Assembly (NCBI RefSeq): GCF_003144325.1
Contig: NZ_PENS01000011.1
Coordinates: 1-64,000 of the forward strand
Direction of reading: 5' to 3'
DNA length: 64,000 bases
Origin: Proteus terrae
GTDB lineage: Bacteria > Pseudomonadota > Gammaproteobacteria > Enterobacterales > Enterobacteriaceae
Positions within the stretch are counted from its first letter, which is position 1, and every line of letters begins with the position of its first letter. The translations under genes were made by a program, and so were the position numbers. Under the pieces are notes generated by a model. The model did not search any database. It saw only the letters and a program-made list of their open reading frames with translations, and was not told the origin of the DNA. Shown here in pieces: positions 27,504-38,893 of the stretch.

Positions 27504-28103
27504 TTAATAAAGGCCAAGCCTTTTTTCAGCGTCTTGTTTATCCTTATCACTAATTAGTCTTATCACACGACAAGGATTGCCAACGGCAACACAATTAGCG
27601 GGAATAGATTTTGTTACTACACTACCCGCACCAATAACGCAGTTATCCCCAATAGTTACACCTGGTAAAATAATACATCCTGCGCCTAACCATACCGAAT
27701 TGCCGATAGTAATAGATAATGCATATTCAAGTTCACTACTGCGTATTTCAGGATCAATCGGATGAGTTGCAGTTAAAATGCTGACATTGGGCGCACACAT
27801 CACATTGTGTCCAATTTTCACAGATGCACAATCTAATATCGTTAAATTAAAATTAGCGTAAAACGCTTCACCAATTTCAATTAATTGGCCATAGTCACAA
27901 TGAAATGGTGGCTCAATAGTAAAATTGTTGCCTGTTTTTCCTAACAGCTGTTTTAAATATGCCTTTCTCTTTTCAACGTCAGAAGGACGCGTCATATTAA
28001 AATCATAAATAATTTCACGCGCTTTTACTCTAAGAGGTTCTAAACTATCATCTTTACTGGCATGATAAAGATTGCCTGATACCATTTTTTCGTATTCTGT
28101 CAT
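27504..28103 (-). CDS. Sugar O-acetyltransferase (Maa/NodL/LacA type)
   Basis: The 199-residue left-handed beta-helix acetyltransferase opens TEYEKMVSGNLYHASKDDSL like Maa. The hexapeptide repeats (IGNSVWLGAGCIILPGVTIG, then DNCVIGAGSVVTKSIP) form the helix. The catalytic His is in ILTATHPIDPEIR at about 117. It acetylates maltose, glucose or other sugars from acetyl-CoA in the cytoplasm. The exact sugar is not clear from sequence. Confidence 0.82.
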   Translation of the reverse strand: MTEYEKMVSGNLYHASKDDSLEPLRVKAREIIYDFNMTRPSDVEKRKAYLKQLLGKTGNNFTIEPPFHCDYGQLIEIGEAFYANFNLTILDCASVKIGHNVMCAPNVSILTATHPIDPEIRSSELEYALSITIGNSVWLGAGCIILPGVTIGDNCVIGAGSVVTKSIPANCVAVGNPCRVIRLISDKDKQDAEKRLGLY

Positions 28104-28184
28104 TGTAATACTCCGAAATTGAAATAAAACAGTTTAGGTAAACATCAATATTTATTTCCTTATTCTAACGTTAATTAACTTAAA

Positions 28185-28943
28185 TTAGCGGTGTTTTTTA
28201 AGTCCATTAAGTGCGGCTTGATGAAATTGAGCATTTAAATTAGCGGTTAAGCTTTGTGAAATAGCGGTCATTTCTGGCCCTGCTAAAGTAGGTGAACCTG
28301 TACCAAAAGGAGGACGAGGATCATACTCAATTGCTAATTCAACTAATTGAGCAAAAGGGGTACCTAACAGTTGTTCTAATACTAATAATGAAGCGTCGAA
28401 TGAACCAGTTGCTGGCCCTGAGGTATAAATATTGCCATCAACAACAACCTCACTTCCCTCTACTGCGATGGCCCCCATATCCGGTAACATCGGAACGACA
28501 TTGGAATTACTGGTTGCTCTCTTACCTTTTAATAATCCAGCAGCACCCAAAACTAAAGAGCCATAACATGTACCAATGACATAACGAGTTTTATTACCCA
28601 TTTTGGCAAAGAATGCCAATGTCTGTTCATCCTCAACAATCTCTGGTGGCACCATTCCAACCACTAATACATCAAGATCGTCTGGGCACTCCTCAAAAGT
28701 CATAGTTGGCATTGTCGGCCAGCCAATATAGCCTTCAACTAACTCTTTCTTTTTCCAAATAAAATAAATTTCTGCACTTGCAATAGTAAATACTGATTGA
28801 GCACCATTAATATCCATAGGCATAAAGCCAGGACAAACAAAGATACCAACTCTAAGAGGTTTGACTTGTTGCTCACGCCCTTCTTCAACAAGCTTAATGA
28901 TTGAAGGCATATTCTTTCCATACAGCATTTCATTATGACTCAT
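28185..28943 (-). CDS. DJ-1/PfpI-family protein, isonitrile hydratase-like
   Basis: The 252 residues contain the DJ-1/PfpI fold with nucleophile Cys in VIGTCYGSLVLGAAGLLKGKRAT at about 143. The later IEYDPRPPFGTGSP matches the end of isonitrile hydratase-type members. An N-terminal extension of about 28 residues precedes the first strand (LRVGIFVCPGFMPMDINGAQ). The family includes isonitrile hydratases and glyoxalase-like enzymes; activity here is unproven. It is divergent from a TetR gene across a twin-operator region and is probably repressed by it. Confidence 0.7.
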   Translation of the reverse strand: MSHNEMLYGKNMPSIIKLVEEGREQQVKPLRVGIFVCPGFMPMDINGAQSVFTIASAEIYFIWKKKELVEGYIGWPTMPTMTFEECPDDLDVLVVGMVPPEIVEDEQTLAFFAKMGNKTRYVIGTCYGSLVLGAAGLLKGKRATSNSNVVPMLPDMGAIAVEGSEVVVDGNIYTSGPATGSFDASLLVLEQLLGTPFAQLVELAIEYDPRPPFGTGSPTLAGPEMTAISQSLTANLNAQFHQAALNGLKKHR

Positions 28944-28954
28944 TTGATTTTCCT

Positions 28955-29030
28955 ATTTTGTACTGATTAGTAAAATAATGACATTTGTTTTATACTGAGT
29001 AAATATATTTCTTACTAAATGGTACAAAAT
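28955..29030. promoter_or_regulatory. Pair of related operator sites between the DJ-1 and tetR genes
   Basis: ATTTTGTAC-TGA-TTAGTAA (28955-28973) is repeated as the inverted ATTTTGTAC-CAT-TTAGTAA (29012-29030, minus strand). Each contains a TACT-N4-AGTA-like dyad. The second copy runs into the tetR start codon (29029). A TATACT at 28991-28996 between them could be the tetR -10. Confidence 0.7.
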
Positions 29031-29646
29031 GCAAAAGAAAGGTCGCCCTCGCCGTTATGATAGTGATGCTGCACTTGAAAAAATAATGGCATTATTTTGG
29101 CGTAAAGGATTTACAGCAACATCTATGGATGACTTAGTCATTGAAACGCAAATGAATAAGCCGAGTCTTTATGCTGCATTTGGCAATAAAGCGGCATTGT
29201 ATGAAAAAGCGATTGAGCGCTTTAATCATATTGCTTCCACGCGTTATCGGCATGAACTTGAGAAACAATCAGCTCAAGATAAAGTGACAGAAAGAATAAA
29301 ACGCTATCTGACTTCAGCTATCCATTTTTATACGGATAATGAAGGATTAACAGGCTGTATGGTGCTTTCAACAGCGGTGACTGAAGTTGGAGATCCAGCA
29401 ATAAGAATGATGTTAAATCAAGTCATTAACGCGCAAACTCAGCAAGTTGAAGATGCCTTACAAGAAGCGTTAGAAGCAGGTGAATTAAAAGAAGGAACGG
29501 ATGTTCACACCATTGCATTGGGTGTAGTTGCCCTTTTACATTCAATTTCTTTGAGAGCAAGAGCGGGAGCCACCGTTAATGAATTGATGCCATTTGCTGA
29601 TATTTCACAAACTTTATTAATACCTTTTTTATCAGATAATAACTAA
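29029..29646 (+). CDS. TetR/AcrR-family regulator
   Basis: The 205 residues have an N-terminal TetR domain (ALEKIMALFWRKGFTATSMDDLVIETQMNKPSLYAAFGNKAALY, residues 13-56 without the gaps). The YAAFGNK form and the TACMVLSTA-like middle (TGCMVLSTAVTEVGD) are typical of the TetR group that controls oxidoreductases and PfpI proteins. No Shine-Dalgarno is visible, because an operator copy occupies the position before the ATG. It likely represses itself and the divergent DJ-1 gene. Confidence 0.85.
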   Translation: MQKKGRPRRYDSDAALEKIMALFWRKGFTATSMDDLVIETQMNKPSLYAAFGNKAALYEKAIERFNHIASTRYRHELEKQSAQDKVTERIKRYLTSAIHFYTDNEGLTGCMVLSTAVTEVGDPAIRMMLNQVINAQTQQVEDALQEALEAGELKEGTDVHTIALGVVALLHSISLRARAGATVNELMPFADISQTLLIPFLSDNN

Positions 29647-29675
29647 AGTAAAGGCTGTTAATACAGCCATTTTCA

Positions 29676-30407
29676 TTAAGAATAAATGCCATTAAAAAGC
29701 AGTGAGCCACCAGCAAAAATCAGCATAGCATCTAACAGCCATTGAAAAAGTTTTAGTGTCAGTTTTAATACCAATTTTTTACCTAGATAATTTCCTACAG
29801 TTAAACCACTTCCCACTAATGCACCACTAATTAAGATAAAGCTATTAACCGCACCTAGTTGGCTAAAAGTTAAGGCTTTAGTGAGATAAATAACAAATGA
29901 AGCTGCAGCTTCCGTCGCAAGTAATGGTCCTAATGTCAGACCATATGCAGAAAATATAGGAATAGTTAATGGTCCTGTAGAAAATACAACCCCCGTTAAA
30001 TAGCCAATAACCGCGCCAGCAATAATAACTTGGTAGGTTTTCATTTTAATTTGATGTTTGCGTAATAAATGGATCACAGGGATCATCAATATGAAGAACA
30101 TTCCCATACCAATATTTAGCCATTTTTCCGGCATTCTCCATAATGTGTTAGCGCCAAGAACCACGGCAGGAATACCCGGTAATAGGTAATAAAATAGTGG
30201 TTTAAAGCGAATGCTGTGACGCCATAAATAAATACGCGATAAATTTCCCATCACTGAAGCTAACGCCATAATAGGTACAGCTTCTTTAGCACCAAAAACA
30301 TAGGTCAACGCTGGGATTAATAAAATAGAAGAGCCCGTACCTACAACACCACTGATCACACCAGAAAATATTGCCAGTAAAATAACCGCGATAAAACTCA
30401 TTATCAT
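29676..30407 (-). CDS. TauE/SafE (TSUP) family membrane exporter
   Basis: The 243 residues form about eight hydrophobic segments. The TSUP opening is FSGVISGVVGTGSSILLIPAL and the internal repeat is IIAGAVIGYLTGVVFSTGPLTIPIF. The family transports sulfite, sulfoacetate or other small anions across the inner membrane. It is divergent from a LysR gene, its likely regulator. The substrate is unknown. Confidence 0.78.
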   Translation of the reverse strand: MIMSFIAVILLAIFSGVISGVVGTGSSILLIPALTYVFGAKEAVPIMALASVMGNLSRIYLWRHSIRFKPLFYYLLPGIPAVVLGANTLWRMPEKWLNIGMGMFFILMIPVIHLLRKHQIKMKTYQVIIAGAVIGYLTGVVFSTGPLTIPIFSAYGLTLGPLLATEAAASFVIYLTKALTFSQLGAVNSFILISGALVGSGLTVGNYLGKKLVLKLTLKLFQWLLDAMLIFAGGSLLFNGIYS

Positions 30408-30545
30408 CCTTTAAGTTCAATAAGTTAAAGACGCTGTATCATACCTACCTTCTTTATTTTTACCTGTGATAAAATGTCACGGTATTGTGAGTTTTAATCA
30501 GAAAGCCCGATTTATTTATGATGCATAAACTATAATGAGAAAATT

Positions 30546-31427
30546 ATGATGAGAAATCTTCCTCCATTGCCTTCATTACGTGCTTTCTTAGTTGCTTGCC
30601 ATAGTCAAAGTTATACAGAAGCCGCACAAACATTGTGTGTCACTCATGGTGCAATTAGTCGTCATATCCAAGTTATAGAAAAATGGTTTGGCGTCACTTT
30701 ATTTAATAAACAAGGTTTACGTCGAGTACCCACCCCTTATGCATTGACATTGGCGCAAGAATTAAGTGAAGTTTTTGATAAATTAAATGATATTGGTTTT
30801 CGGTATGGCAATGGCGGAAAAAACGATATTTTAAATATCAGTGTTCCGACAACACTTTGTTTAAAATGGCTTATTCCCCGAATGGAGGATTTTTATCTTC
30901 AATATCCTAATGCAAATATCCAAATTGCCTCTGCAAATAGCGAGCGATTTCATTTGATTAGTCATGATGATCTGATAATTCGTCCTCAACCTCAGCAACA
31001 AGAGTATTCATCTGTTGTTTTTTTAGAGGATAAACATTGTTTAATTGCTTCTGAAAAATTCTTAAACCATTACAGTGTCACTGAGCCTGAAGATGTTTTT
31101 GGCTGCCCTGTTATCGATACACTTACTCGTCCCGGACATTGGCAACAATGGTTAAACGCAACTCATCTCAATACGCAGCGATCGTTCTCGCGTCATTATC
31201 GCTTTGATCACTTTCATATTTCTCTGCAAGCTATTATTGAAGGATTAGGACTTGGTATTGGCCCTATTTCAATTTTATCGAATGAAATAAATAATGGTAT
31301 TTTAAAAGTTTTATTTCCAAATATTCAAATTGCACCGATGAGTTATTACGCTTTAACGCCAATAGGTGTACAAAAAACCAAAACACATCTTGATTTTGAA
31401 CAATGGCTTACCCAACAGAAAAGTTAA
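30546..31427 (+). CDS. LysR-family regulator, GcvA-like
   Basis: The 293 residues have the N-terminal HTH (LPSLRAFLVACHSQSYTEAAQTLCVTHGAISRHIQVIE, residues 8-45) and the LysR effector domain. The opening LPPLPSLRAF and the WHxW-like end place it near the GcvA/AmpR group. The start may be either of two adjacent ATGs (30546, 30549). It is divergent from the TauE gene across 138 bp and probably controls it. Confidence 0.82.
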   Translation: MMRNLPPLPSLRAFLVACHSQSYTEAAQTLCVTHGAISRHIQVIEKWFGVTLFNKQGLRRVPTPYALTLAQELSEVFDKLNDIGFRYGNGGKNDILNISVPTTLCLKWLIPRMEDFYLQYPNANIQIASANSERFHLISHDDLIIRPQPQQQEYSSVVFLEDKHCLIASEKFLNHYSVTEPEDVFGCPVIDTLTRPGHWQQWLNATHLNTQRSFSRHYRFDHFHISLQAIIEGLGLGIGPISILSNEINNGILKVLFPNIQIAPMSYYALTPIGVQKTKTHLDFEQWLTQQKS

Positions 31428-31709
31428 TTTTACTAATGAAATAAGTGATTATTTTTCATAAAAATAGCGATTCTAATCTTATTAATTACACTTTTTAAAA
31501 CTAATTGTTAGTTATTTAATTAAAAATATCTAATGTTAGCCTTCTTTTTGTGAACAAGTAAAAACACTAATCGTGCTGTTTTAATAATTCGCGATCTCCC
31601 CCTGTGTTATCCAGTAAACCCATTTAAATTCAATTAATTAAAATTAAAAAATAAGTACATTAACTTATAAAAATTATTTTGATTTTAAATAATCTGTTAT
31701 AAACACTTA
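31428..31709. other. AT-rich region upstream of the glycogen operon
   Basis: No gene is seen. The last part leads into the glg promoter at 31710. Confidence 0.4.
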
Positions 31710-31738
31710 TTGTTTAACTTAAATTAACGTTCTATGCT
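31710..31738 (+). promoter_or_regulatory. Candidate promoter of glgBXCAP
   Basis: TTGTTT (31710-31715) and TATGCT (31733-31738) are 17 bp apart and predict a start near 31745, about 48 nt before glgB. Chosen by eye; other pairs are possible in this AT-rich DNA. Confidence 0.45.
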
Positions 31739-31792
31739 GATATTTATATATAAAATTTATTAATTTATTTGCTGACAACGAAGGACGATAAG

Positions 31793-33976
31793 ATGTCTGT
31801 AGCTGTGACAAAAAAAGCAATAGAAAAACTAATTAATGGGTATGAGTCTGATCCTTTTGCACTTCTTGGTATGCATGAAACGTCGGCAGGTTTAGAGGTT
31901 CGTGCTTTTTTACCAGATGCAGTTGCAGTCAGTGTCATTGATAGAAAAAACGGTCGAAATGTAGCAACACTAGAGCGTAAGCATCCTAGTGGTTTTTTCT
32001 GTGGCGCTATTCCTCGACGTAAACGTCGTTTTAGTTACTGTTTAAATGTAACGTGGGAAAATGTACAAGGTGTCGTTGATGATCCCTATCAATTTGGCAT
32101 TTTATTGCAAGAAATGGATATTTGGTTTTTAGCACAAGGCCATCACTCCCGCCCTTACCAATGTTTAGGAGCGCACCCTACAAAACTGGGGGATATTGAT
32201 GGTATTACTTTTGCTGTATGGGCACCCAACGCAAAAAGTGTAAGCGTTGTAGGCGATTTTTCATTCTGGGATGAAAGACGTTTTCCAATGCGATTACGCC
32301 GTGAAAGTGGAATATGGGAGCTTTTCCTTCCACAGGCTCATCTTGGTGATTGCTATAAATATTCTATTCTTGATGCGAATGGTGAACGTCGATTAAAAGC
32401 TGATCCTTATGCTTTTGAAACACAAATACGCCCTGAAACTGCGTCAATTATCAATACATTACCCCCAATCAAACCGATGCCACTATCGCGTCAGCAAGCG
32501 AATCAACGCAATGCACCTATGTCTATTTATGAAGTTCATCTAGGTTCATGGCGTAGACATACTGACGATCAAAGCTGGTTAAGTTACCGCGAATTAGCTG
32601 AACAGTTAATTCCATATGTTAAAGAGATGGGCTTTACTCATATTGAGTTGCTCCCTATTAATGAGCATCCTTTTGATGGCTCATGGGGATATCAACCGTT
32701 AGGGTTATATTCACCAACTCGTCGCTTTGGCTCTCCTATGGATTTCCGTGACTTTATTGAAGCGGCGCATCAAGCAGAAATTAAAGTCATATTAGATTGG
32801 GTTCCTGGTCATTTCCCTGAGGATGATTACGGTTTACGTAATTTTGATGGCACATCACTCTATGAATATGCAGATAGACGTGAAGGCTTTCATCCTGATT
32901 GGAATACTTTGATTTATAACTATGGGCGCAATGAAGTACTGAATTACCTTTCTGGTAATTTATTGTATTGGCATGAGCATTTTGCGCTTGATGGTTTCCG
33001 TTTCGATGCTGTTGCTTCAATGCTTTATCGTGATTACAGCCGAAAAGAAGGCGAATGGATCCCAAATAAGCATGGTGGACGTGAGAATTTAGAAGCCATT
33101 GATTTTATTCGTTATACCAATAAATTACTGGGTACAACTTGCCCTGGTACTATCACAATTGCAGAAGAGTCTACCGATTTTCCAGGTGTGACATTACCGC
33201 CTGATGATGGTGGTTTAGGTTTTAATTACAAATGGAATATGGGTTGGATGCATGACACGTTAGCTTATATGCAACGTGATCCTATCTATCGTAAATATCA
33301 TCACAACCAAATGACCTTTGGCATGCTCTATGCCTATAACGAAAACTTTGTTCTGCCTCTCTCTCACGATGAATTTGTGCATGGTAAAGGTTCGTTAATT
33401 GGTCGCATGGTGGGCGATGATTGGCAAAAATTTGCCAACTTACGTGCATATCTTGGCTTTATGTGGGCTTATCCCGGCAAAAAACTACTATTTATGGGAT
33501 GTGAGTTTGCACAGTGGCGTGAATGGAACCACGACAGTAGCTTAGATTGGCATCTTCTTGAAGAGCCTAATAGTCCGCACCAAGGTGTTCAACACTTTGT
33601 CCGAGATTTGAATCTTTCCTATCAAGCTAATGCTCCGCTTTATGAATGTGATTTTGAACGTGAAGGCTTTGAGTGGCTTACCGTTGATGATCACGATAAC
33701 TCCGTCTTTGCTTTTTGCCGTAAAGACGCACAAGGCAATGAAATTATTGTTATCAGTAACTTCACTCCAGTTGTTCATCACAACTACGTTGTCGGTGTAA
33801 ATAAAGCCGGTGCTTATCAAGAAATTCTCAACAGTGATTCTGAATTTTATAACGGCAGTAATGTAGGAAATTTAGGTGAAATAGAGACAACCGCAAGTGC
33901 ATTTAATGGCAAGCCTCACTCTTTGTCATTGTCATTACCCCCACTTGCGACGCTGTATTTAAGATTGAAGGATTAA
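31793..33976 (+). CDS. glgB: 1,4-alpha-glucan branching enzyme
   Basis: The start at ATG 31793 ([13 protein letters not shown]) with AAGGA upstream gives 727 residues, as in E. coli (728). An N-terminal carbohydrate-binding region precedes the GH13 barrel. Motifs are [27 protein letters not shown] (nucleophile Asp), [11 protein letters not shown] (acid Glu) and [17 protein letters not shown]. It cuts alpha-1,4 chains and rejoins them as alpha-1,6 branches during glycogen synthesis in the cytoplasm. It is the first gene of glgBXCAP; glgX starts 1 nt after its stop. Confidence 0.96.
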   Translation: MSVAVTKKAIEKLINGYESDPFALLGMHETSAGLEVRAFLPDAVAVSVIDRKNGRNVATLERKHPSGFFCGAIPRRKRRFSYCLNVTWENVQGVVDDPYQFGILLQEMDIWFLAQGHHSRPYQCLGAHPTKLGDIDGITFAVWAPNAKSVSVVGDFSFWDERRFPMRLRRESGIWELFLPQAHLGDCYKYSILDANGERRLKADPYAFETQIRPETASIINTLPPIKPMPLSRQQANQRNAPMSIYEVHLGSWRRHTDDQSWLSYRELAEQLIPYVKEMGFTHIELLPINEHPFDGSWGYQPLGLYSPTRRFGSPMDFRDFIEAAHQAEIKVILDWVPGHFPEDDYGLRNFDGTSLYEYADRREGFHPDWNTLIYNYGRNEVLNYLSGNLLYWHEHFALDGFRFDAVASMLYRDYSRKEGEWIPNKHGGRENLEAIDFIRYTNKLLGTTCPGTITIAEESTDFPGVTLPPDDGGLGFNYKWNMGWMHDTLAYMQRDPIYRKYHHNQMTFGMLYAYNENFVLPLSHDEFVHGKGSLIGRMVGDDWQKFANLRAYLGFMWAYPGKKLLFMGCEFAQWREWNHDSSLDWHLLEEPNSPHQGVQHFVRDLNLSYQANAPLYECDFEREGFEWLTVDDHDNSVFAFCRKDAQGNEIIVISNFTPVVHHNYVVGVNKAGAYQEILNSDSEFYNGSNVGNLGEIETTASAFNGKPHSLSLSLPPLATLYLRLKD

Positions 33977-33977
33977 T

Positions 33978-36047
33978 ATGTCTTTAGACTATGGTCGCCC
34001 TTTTCCTATGGGCAGTCATTATGATGGCTATGGAGTAAATTTTACACTCTTTAGTGAAAATGCCACTAAAGTCATTCTTTGCCTATTTGATAAAGCAGGC
34101 AAAGAGATCCGCTACCCATTACCGGGTAAAACTGGCTCAATTTGGCATGGGTATTTGCCCGGTGCCGGGCCCGGTTTACATTATGGTTATCGTGTAGAAG
34201 GTAAATGGGACCCAGAGCAAGGATTGTTCTATCAACCTCAGCAACTATTATTAGATCCTTATGCAAAACAGATGACGGGTATTGTTGATAATACATTACC
34301 TTACACCTCTCCTGTTTTTAATGCATTAGAGCATGATGATAGTGCGATTACACCTAAAGCAGTTATCACAGATGATAGCGGCTGTTTTTGCCATTCTTAT
34401 AAAGAAAAAGGCACTTATCAGCGTTTAAATACACCGTGGTCAGAAACCATTATTTACGAAGGACATGTAAAAGGACTAACAAAACTGCATCCTGAAATAC
34501 CTGAGAAATTGCAGGGCACTTATGCAGCATTAGGGCACCCTACTTTTATTGCACATCTGAAAAAATTGGGTATTACAGCATTAGAGTTATTGCCTGTTCA
34601 ATATCATTTAACAGAGCCACATCTTCATAAAATCGGTTTAAAAAACTATTGGGGTTATAACGTATTAGCACCTTTCGCTTTATCTACTCAGTATTATTCT
34701 AATTCAGGTCGCAATATTATTGATGAATTTCGAGAAGCCGTAAGATGCCTACATAAAGCCAATATTGAAGTAATTTTAGATGTGGTATTTAACCATACTG
34801 CGGAATTAAGTGATCAATTCGAAGGCTATATTGTTTCGCAACGTGGTATTGATAACCAAAGCTATTATTGGCTAAACGACGAAAACAAAGCTCAAAATTG
34901 GACGGGTTGTGGTAATACACTCAACTTAAGTCGCCCAGAAACGGTGCAGTGGGTTATGGATTGCCTGCGTTATTGGGTGACAGAATTTCATATTGATGGT
35001 TTTCGTTTTGATTTGGCGACAAGTCTTGGCCGGGTTCCCTATTTTGATACTCAATCACCTCTATTGACGGCTATTCGACAAGATCCGCTATTGTCACGCA
35101 TTAAACTTATTGCAGAGCCTTGGGACTTAGGCTCTGATGGTTATCAAGTCGGTAATTTTCCTGTTCCATTTACAGAATGGAATGATAGTTATCGTGATGT
35201 TATTCGTCGTTTTTGGTTATGGCGTGATGTCTCTATTGCGACATTTGCAGACAATATTACAGGCTCAGCAAAGCTGTATCACAAAAATGGCAGACCCCCC
35301 TATTCTAGCGTCAATATGATAACTAGCCACGACGGCTTTACACTACGGGATTTAGTGAGTTATCAGAATAAACATAACGAGGAAAATGGAGAGTCAAACC
35401 TAGATGGACACAACACCAATTACAGTGTGAATTTTGGTGAAGAAGGTTTGATAGTTGACGAAAAAATAAATCAATACAGATTGCTTGCAATAAGGAACAT
35501 GCTGGCAACGCTACTGCTTTCTAGAGGAACACCTCATTTACTCGCCGGTGATGAAGTGGGTAATACGCAATATGGTAATAACAACGCTTATTGTCAGGAT
35601 AATAAAGTCAGTTGGATCAAATGGTTTCAACAGCCTTACAACTTAACTGATTACATCCGCCACCTTATTGAATTACGTCACCAAATTACACCTTTAAGTT
35701 CGCTTAACTGGTGGGAAGAAGATAACCAAAATGTCATTTGGTTCAATCAGAATGCTCAACCTATGAGTCATGAAGATTGGCAACAACTTCCCCCCTCACC
35801 ATTACAACTTCTTTTAGCGCAACAATGGATCTTAATGTTTAACCCATTAAGAAACAGCGCCATTTTTTCTTTACCTGAAGGGTCTTGGTCTTGCTTGCTT
35901 GATACGGCTAGCTGGCCTGATTGTCACCCAACACAATCTCAGCATTGTGAAGTACAACCTAACAGTATCACCCTTTGGCGAAATAGCGTTTTTTATACTC
36001 AGTCTTCTACTGAAAAATTACCCATTATTTCCTCCCAAGTTAAGTAA
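33978..36047 (+). CDS. glgX: Glycogen debranching enzyme
   Basis: The 689-residue GH13 isoamylase-type enzyme removes short alpha-1,6 branches from phosphorylase-limited glycogen. Motifs are GYWxYNV-like LKNYWGYNVLAPFAL, VILDVVFNHTAE, HIDGFRFDLATSLGR (nucleophile Asp), LIAEPWDLGSDGYQVG (acid Glu) and NMITSHDGFTLRDLVSY. It is slightly longer than E. coli GlgX (657). The start follows the glgB stop by 1 nt, so translation is probably coupled. Confidence 0.95.
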   Translation: MSLDYGRPFPMGSHYDGYGVNFTLFSENATKVILCLFDKAGKEIRYPLPGKTGSIWHGYLPGAGPGLHYGYRVEGKWDPEQGLFYQPQQLLLDPYAKQMTGIVDNTLPYTSPVFNALEHDDSAITPKAVITDDSGCFCHSYKEKGTYQRLNTPWSETIIYEGHVKGLTKLHPEIPEKLQGTYAALGHPTFIAHLKKLGITALELLPVQYHLTEPHLHKIGLKNYWGYNVLAPFALSTQYYSNSGRNIIDEFREAVRCLHKANIEVILDVVFNHTAELSDQFEGYIVSQRGIDNQSYYWLNDENKAQNWTGCGNTLNLSRPETVQWVMDCLRYWVTEFHIDGFRFDLATSLGRVPYFDTQSPLLTAIRQDPLLSRIKLIAEPWDLGSDGYQVGNFPVPFTEWNDSYRDVIRRFWLWRDVSIATFADNITGSAKLYHKNGRPPYSSVNMITSHDGFTLRDLVSYQNKHNEENGESNLDGHNTNYSVNFGEEGLIVDEKINQYRLLAIRNMLATLLLSRGTPHLLAGDEVGNTQYGNNNAYCQDNKVSWIKWFQQPYNLTDYIRHLIELRHQITPLSSLNWWEEDNQNVIWFNQNAQPMSHEDWQQLPPSPLQLLLAQQWILMFNPLRNSAIFSLPEGSWSCLLDTASWPDCHPTQSQHCEVQPNSITLWRNSVFYTQSSTEKLPIISSQVK

Positions 36048-36068
36048 TTTGATTGGAGTGCTATAACT

Positions 36069-37418
36069 ATGATGACAACAGAACAAGGCCAAAAATTAAT
36101 GTTGGCACAACAACTTCCTAAAGAGGCAATTGCACTCGTTTTAGCGGGAGGTCGTGGTACACGCTTAAAAGCATTGACTTCAAAACGTGCTAAACCGGCG
36201 GTTTTCTTTGGTGGGAAATTTCGAATTATCGACTTTACGCTATCAAACTGTCTTAACTCAGGGATCCGTCGTATTGGTGTAATTACCCAATATCAGTCAC
36301 ACTCTTTAGTTCAACATATTCAGCGTGGTTGGTCATTCTTCAACGAAGATATGAATGAGTTTGTTGATTTATTACCGGCTCAGCAACGTTGTAATACCGA
36401 ACATTGGTATATGGGTACCGCTGATGCTATCTATCAAAACCTCGATATTCTTCGTAGCTACAAAGCAAAATATGTCGTTATTTTAGCTGGCGATCATATT
36501 TATAAAATGAACTACGCCCGTTTATTACTTGATCACGTTGAAAACAAATCAAAATTCACAGTGGCTTGTATTCGTGTTCCTAAAGAAGATGCATTCCAAT
36601 TTGGTATTATGGATATCGATGAAAATCGTCGAGTACTCAATTTCTTAGAAAAACCATCAAACCCACCTTGTATTCCTGATGATCCTGAACATTCATTAGC
36701 AAGTATGGGTATTTATGTGGTTGATAGAGATTACCTCTTTGATTTATTAGAAGAAGATAGCCGTGATCCAAATTCACACCATGACTTTGGCCAAGATATC
36801 ATTCCTAAAATTACTGAACGTGGCGATGTTCTTGCTCACCCATTTGAACTCTCTTGTGTCAGTTCAGATCCTTCAGTACCACCATACTGGCGCGATGTAG
36901 GAACTATTGAAGCATATTGGTCTGCTAACCTCGACTTAGCCTCTGTAACACCAGAGCTTGATATGTATGCGAAAGATTGGCCAATCCGTACCTTTATGAC
37001 TCCGTTACCGCCAGCTAAATTTGTCCAAGATAATCATGGTGAACATGGACAAATGATGAACTCCTTGATTGCTGACGGTTGTATTATCAATGGATCAACA
37101 CTCTATTCATCTATCCTATTCCCATTAGTTCGCGTTGAATCTTTCTGCCATATCGAAGATTCCGTGATTTTACCTGATGTGACTGTGAGCCATCATTGCT
37201 ACTTAAAACGCTGCATTATTGAGCGTAGCTGTACTATTCCAGAAGGTACTGTTATTGGGATGAATGCCGAAGAAGATGCGGCACGTTTCCACCGTACTGA
37301 AGAAGGTATTGTGCTTGTAACAAGAGAAATGCTTGAGCAACTCGCACTTAATGAAAAAGAAAATCCAACTGAAACAACTGCAGAAAAAAAACCTCAAAAT
37401 GAGGAGGCATTTTCGTGA
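36069..37418 (+). CDS. glgC: Glucose-1-phosphate adenylyltransferase
   Basis: The 449-residue enzyme makes ADP-glucose from ATP and glucose-1-phosphate, the regulated step of glycogen synthesis. Motifs are [24 protein letters not shown] (nucleotidyl signature, residues 20-43), [31 protein letters not shown] and the C-terminal left-handed helix ([17 protein letters not shown]). A charged tail of about 20 residues extends past the E. coli end. Its TGA overlaps the glgA GTG start in GTGA. Confidence 0.96.
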   Translation: MMTTEQGQKLMLAQQLPKEAIALVLAGGRGTRLKALTSKRAKPAVFFGGKFRIIDFTLSNCLNSGIRRIGVITQYQSHSLVQHIQRGWSFFNEDMNEFVDLLPAQQRCNTEHWYMGTADAIYQNLDILRSYKAKYVVILAGDHIYKMNYARLLLDHVENKSKFTVACIRVPKEDAFQFGIMDIDENRRVLNFLEKPSNPPCIPDDPEHSLASMGIYVVDRDYLFDLLEEDSRDPNSHHDFGQDIIPKITERGDVLAHPFELSCVSSDPSVPPYWRDVGTIEAYWSANLDLASVTPELDMYAKDWPIRTFMTPLPPAKFVQDNHGEHGQMMNSLIADGCIINGSTLYSSILFPLVRVESFCHIEDSVILPDVTVSHHCYLKRCIIERSCTIPEGTVIGMNAEEDAARFHRTEEGIVLVTREMLEQLALNEKENPTETTAEKKPQNEEAFS

Positions 37419-38848
37419 ATGTCCTTCACTGTTGTTCTGAACTATTCCCTCTGCTAAAAACAGGGGGATTAGCTGATGTTATGGGCTCTTTGCCTTTAGC
37501 TCAGAAAAAAATAGGCTTAGATGCACGGGTTGTTATACCCGCGTTTCCTGCTATCAAAGATAATATCCCCGATCTCAAATTAGTGACTAATATCGATACC
37601 TTTGCAGGTAATATTTCTCTGCTTTATGGCCAATACCAAGGTGTTGATATTTATCTTATTGATGCACCTCATCTTTATCAACGTACTGGTAGTCCTTATC
37701 ACGATCAACATCAACATCCTTATGGTGATAATGTCTTTCGTTTTGCTTTATTAGGTTGGGTGGCAAGCGAATTATCAGCGGGATTAGATCCTTTATGGCG
37801 AGCTGATATTGTTCACGCCCATGATTGGCATGCAGGACTTGCTTGTGCCTATTTAGCATTTAAACATTATTCAGCAAAATCTGTTTTTACTGTTCATAAT
37901 CTGGCTTATAAAGGTGAATTCTCACCTTATCATCTGCATCAACTTGAATTACCTGATTACAGTTTTTCAATTAATGGACTGGAATATTACGGACAAATTT
38001 CATTCCTAAAAGCAGGTCTTTTTTATGCTAACCACATTACGACAGTCAGCCCAACTTATGCCAAAGAGATAACCACTCAAGAATTTGGCTACGGTTTAGA
38101 GGGTTTATTGCGTCAACGTGCTTATGAACAGCGATTAAGTGGCATCTTAAATGGCGTTGATGAGGCGGTTTGGGATCCTGCAAAAGATAGCTTAATTACA
38201 CGTCGTTATGATGTTAAAAACCTGAATAAGCGTTTAGAAAACAAAACTGCATTACAGAAAAAATGTGGTTTACCTGTCAAAAATAATGCTCCTCTTTTTG
38301 CGGCTGTCAGTCGTTTAACTTCGCAAAAAGGGCTCGATTTAGTTATTGAAACGCTTCCTAATATCGTTGAACAAGGTGGTCAGTTTGTTTTATTAGGTAC
38401 TGGCGATAGTCACCTTGAAGCGGCATTTTTACACGCACAACAACAGTATCCTCAAAATGTAGCGGTTCATATTGGTTATGACGAAAGTTTTTCACACCAA
38501 GTTGTCGCCGGTGCTGATGTGATTATGGTGCCTAGTCGTTTTGAACCTTGTGGATTAACTCAGTTATATGGCTTGAAATATGGAGCCCTACCTTTAGTGA
38601 GACACACGGGCGGATTAGCCGATACGGTTAATGATTGTTCATTAGAAAATTTAGCGCATCACCAAGCTACAGGTTTTGTTTTCTATGAAGCGACACCTGA
38701 CTCTTTGCGTCAGGCTATTAATCGTGCTTTTACCTTATGGAGTATGCCTAAACAGTGGCAACAAGCTCAAACTGATGGCATGAATCAAACTATTTTTAGT
38801 TGGGAAACCGCTGCAAAAACGTATGCGACACTGTATCAACATTTATAG
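37415..38848 (+). CDS. glgA: Glycogen synthase (ADP-glucose)
   Basis: The 477-residue GT5 enzyme (E. coli 477) starts at GTG 37415, overlapping glgC by 4 nt. It has the [16 protein letters not shown]-glucose loop at residues 15-27, [31 protein letters not shown] and the C-terminal [29 protein letters not shown] region with the catalytic Glu. It extends alpha-1,4 chains. The overlap implies translational coupling with glgC. Confidence 0.96.
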   Translation: MNVLHCCSELFPLLKTGGLADVMGSLPLAQKKIGLDARVVIPAFPAIKDNIPDLKLVTNIDTFAGNISLLYGQYQGVDIYLIDAPHLYQRTGSPYHDQHQHPYGDNVFRFALLGWVASELSAGLDPLWRADIVHAHDWHAGLACAYLAFKHYSAKSVFTVHNLAYKGEFSPYHLHQLELPDYSFSINGLEYYGQISFLKAGLFYANHITTVSPTYAKEITTQEFGYGLEGLLRQRAYEQRLSGILNGVDEAVWDPAKDSLITRRYDVKNLNKRLENKTALQKKCGLPVKNNAPLFAAVSRLTSQKGLDLVIETLPNIVEQGGQFVLLGTGDSHLEAAFLHAQQQYPQNVAVHIGYDESFSHQVVAGADVIMVPSRFEPCGLTQLYGLKYGALPLVRHTGGLADTVNDCSLENLAHHQATGFVFYEATPDSLRQAINRAFTLWSMPKQWQQAQTDGMNQTIFSWETAAKTYATLYQHL

Positions 38849-38893
38849 ACATGAGGTCTATTCGAGCCAGTGGATAACAAAAAGAGATTTATA

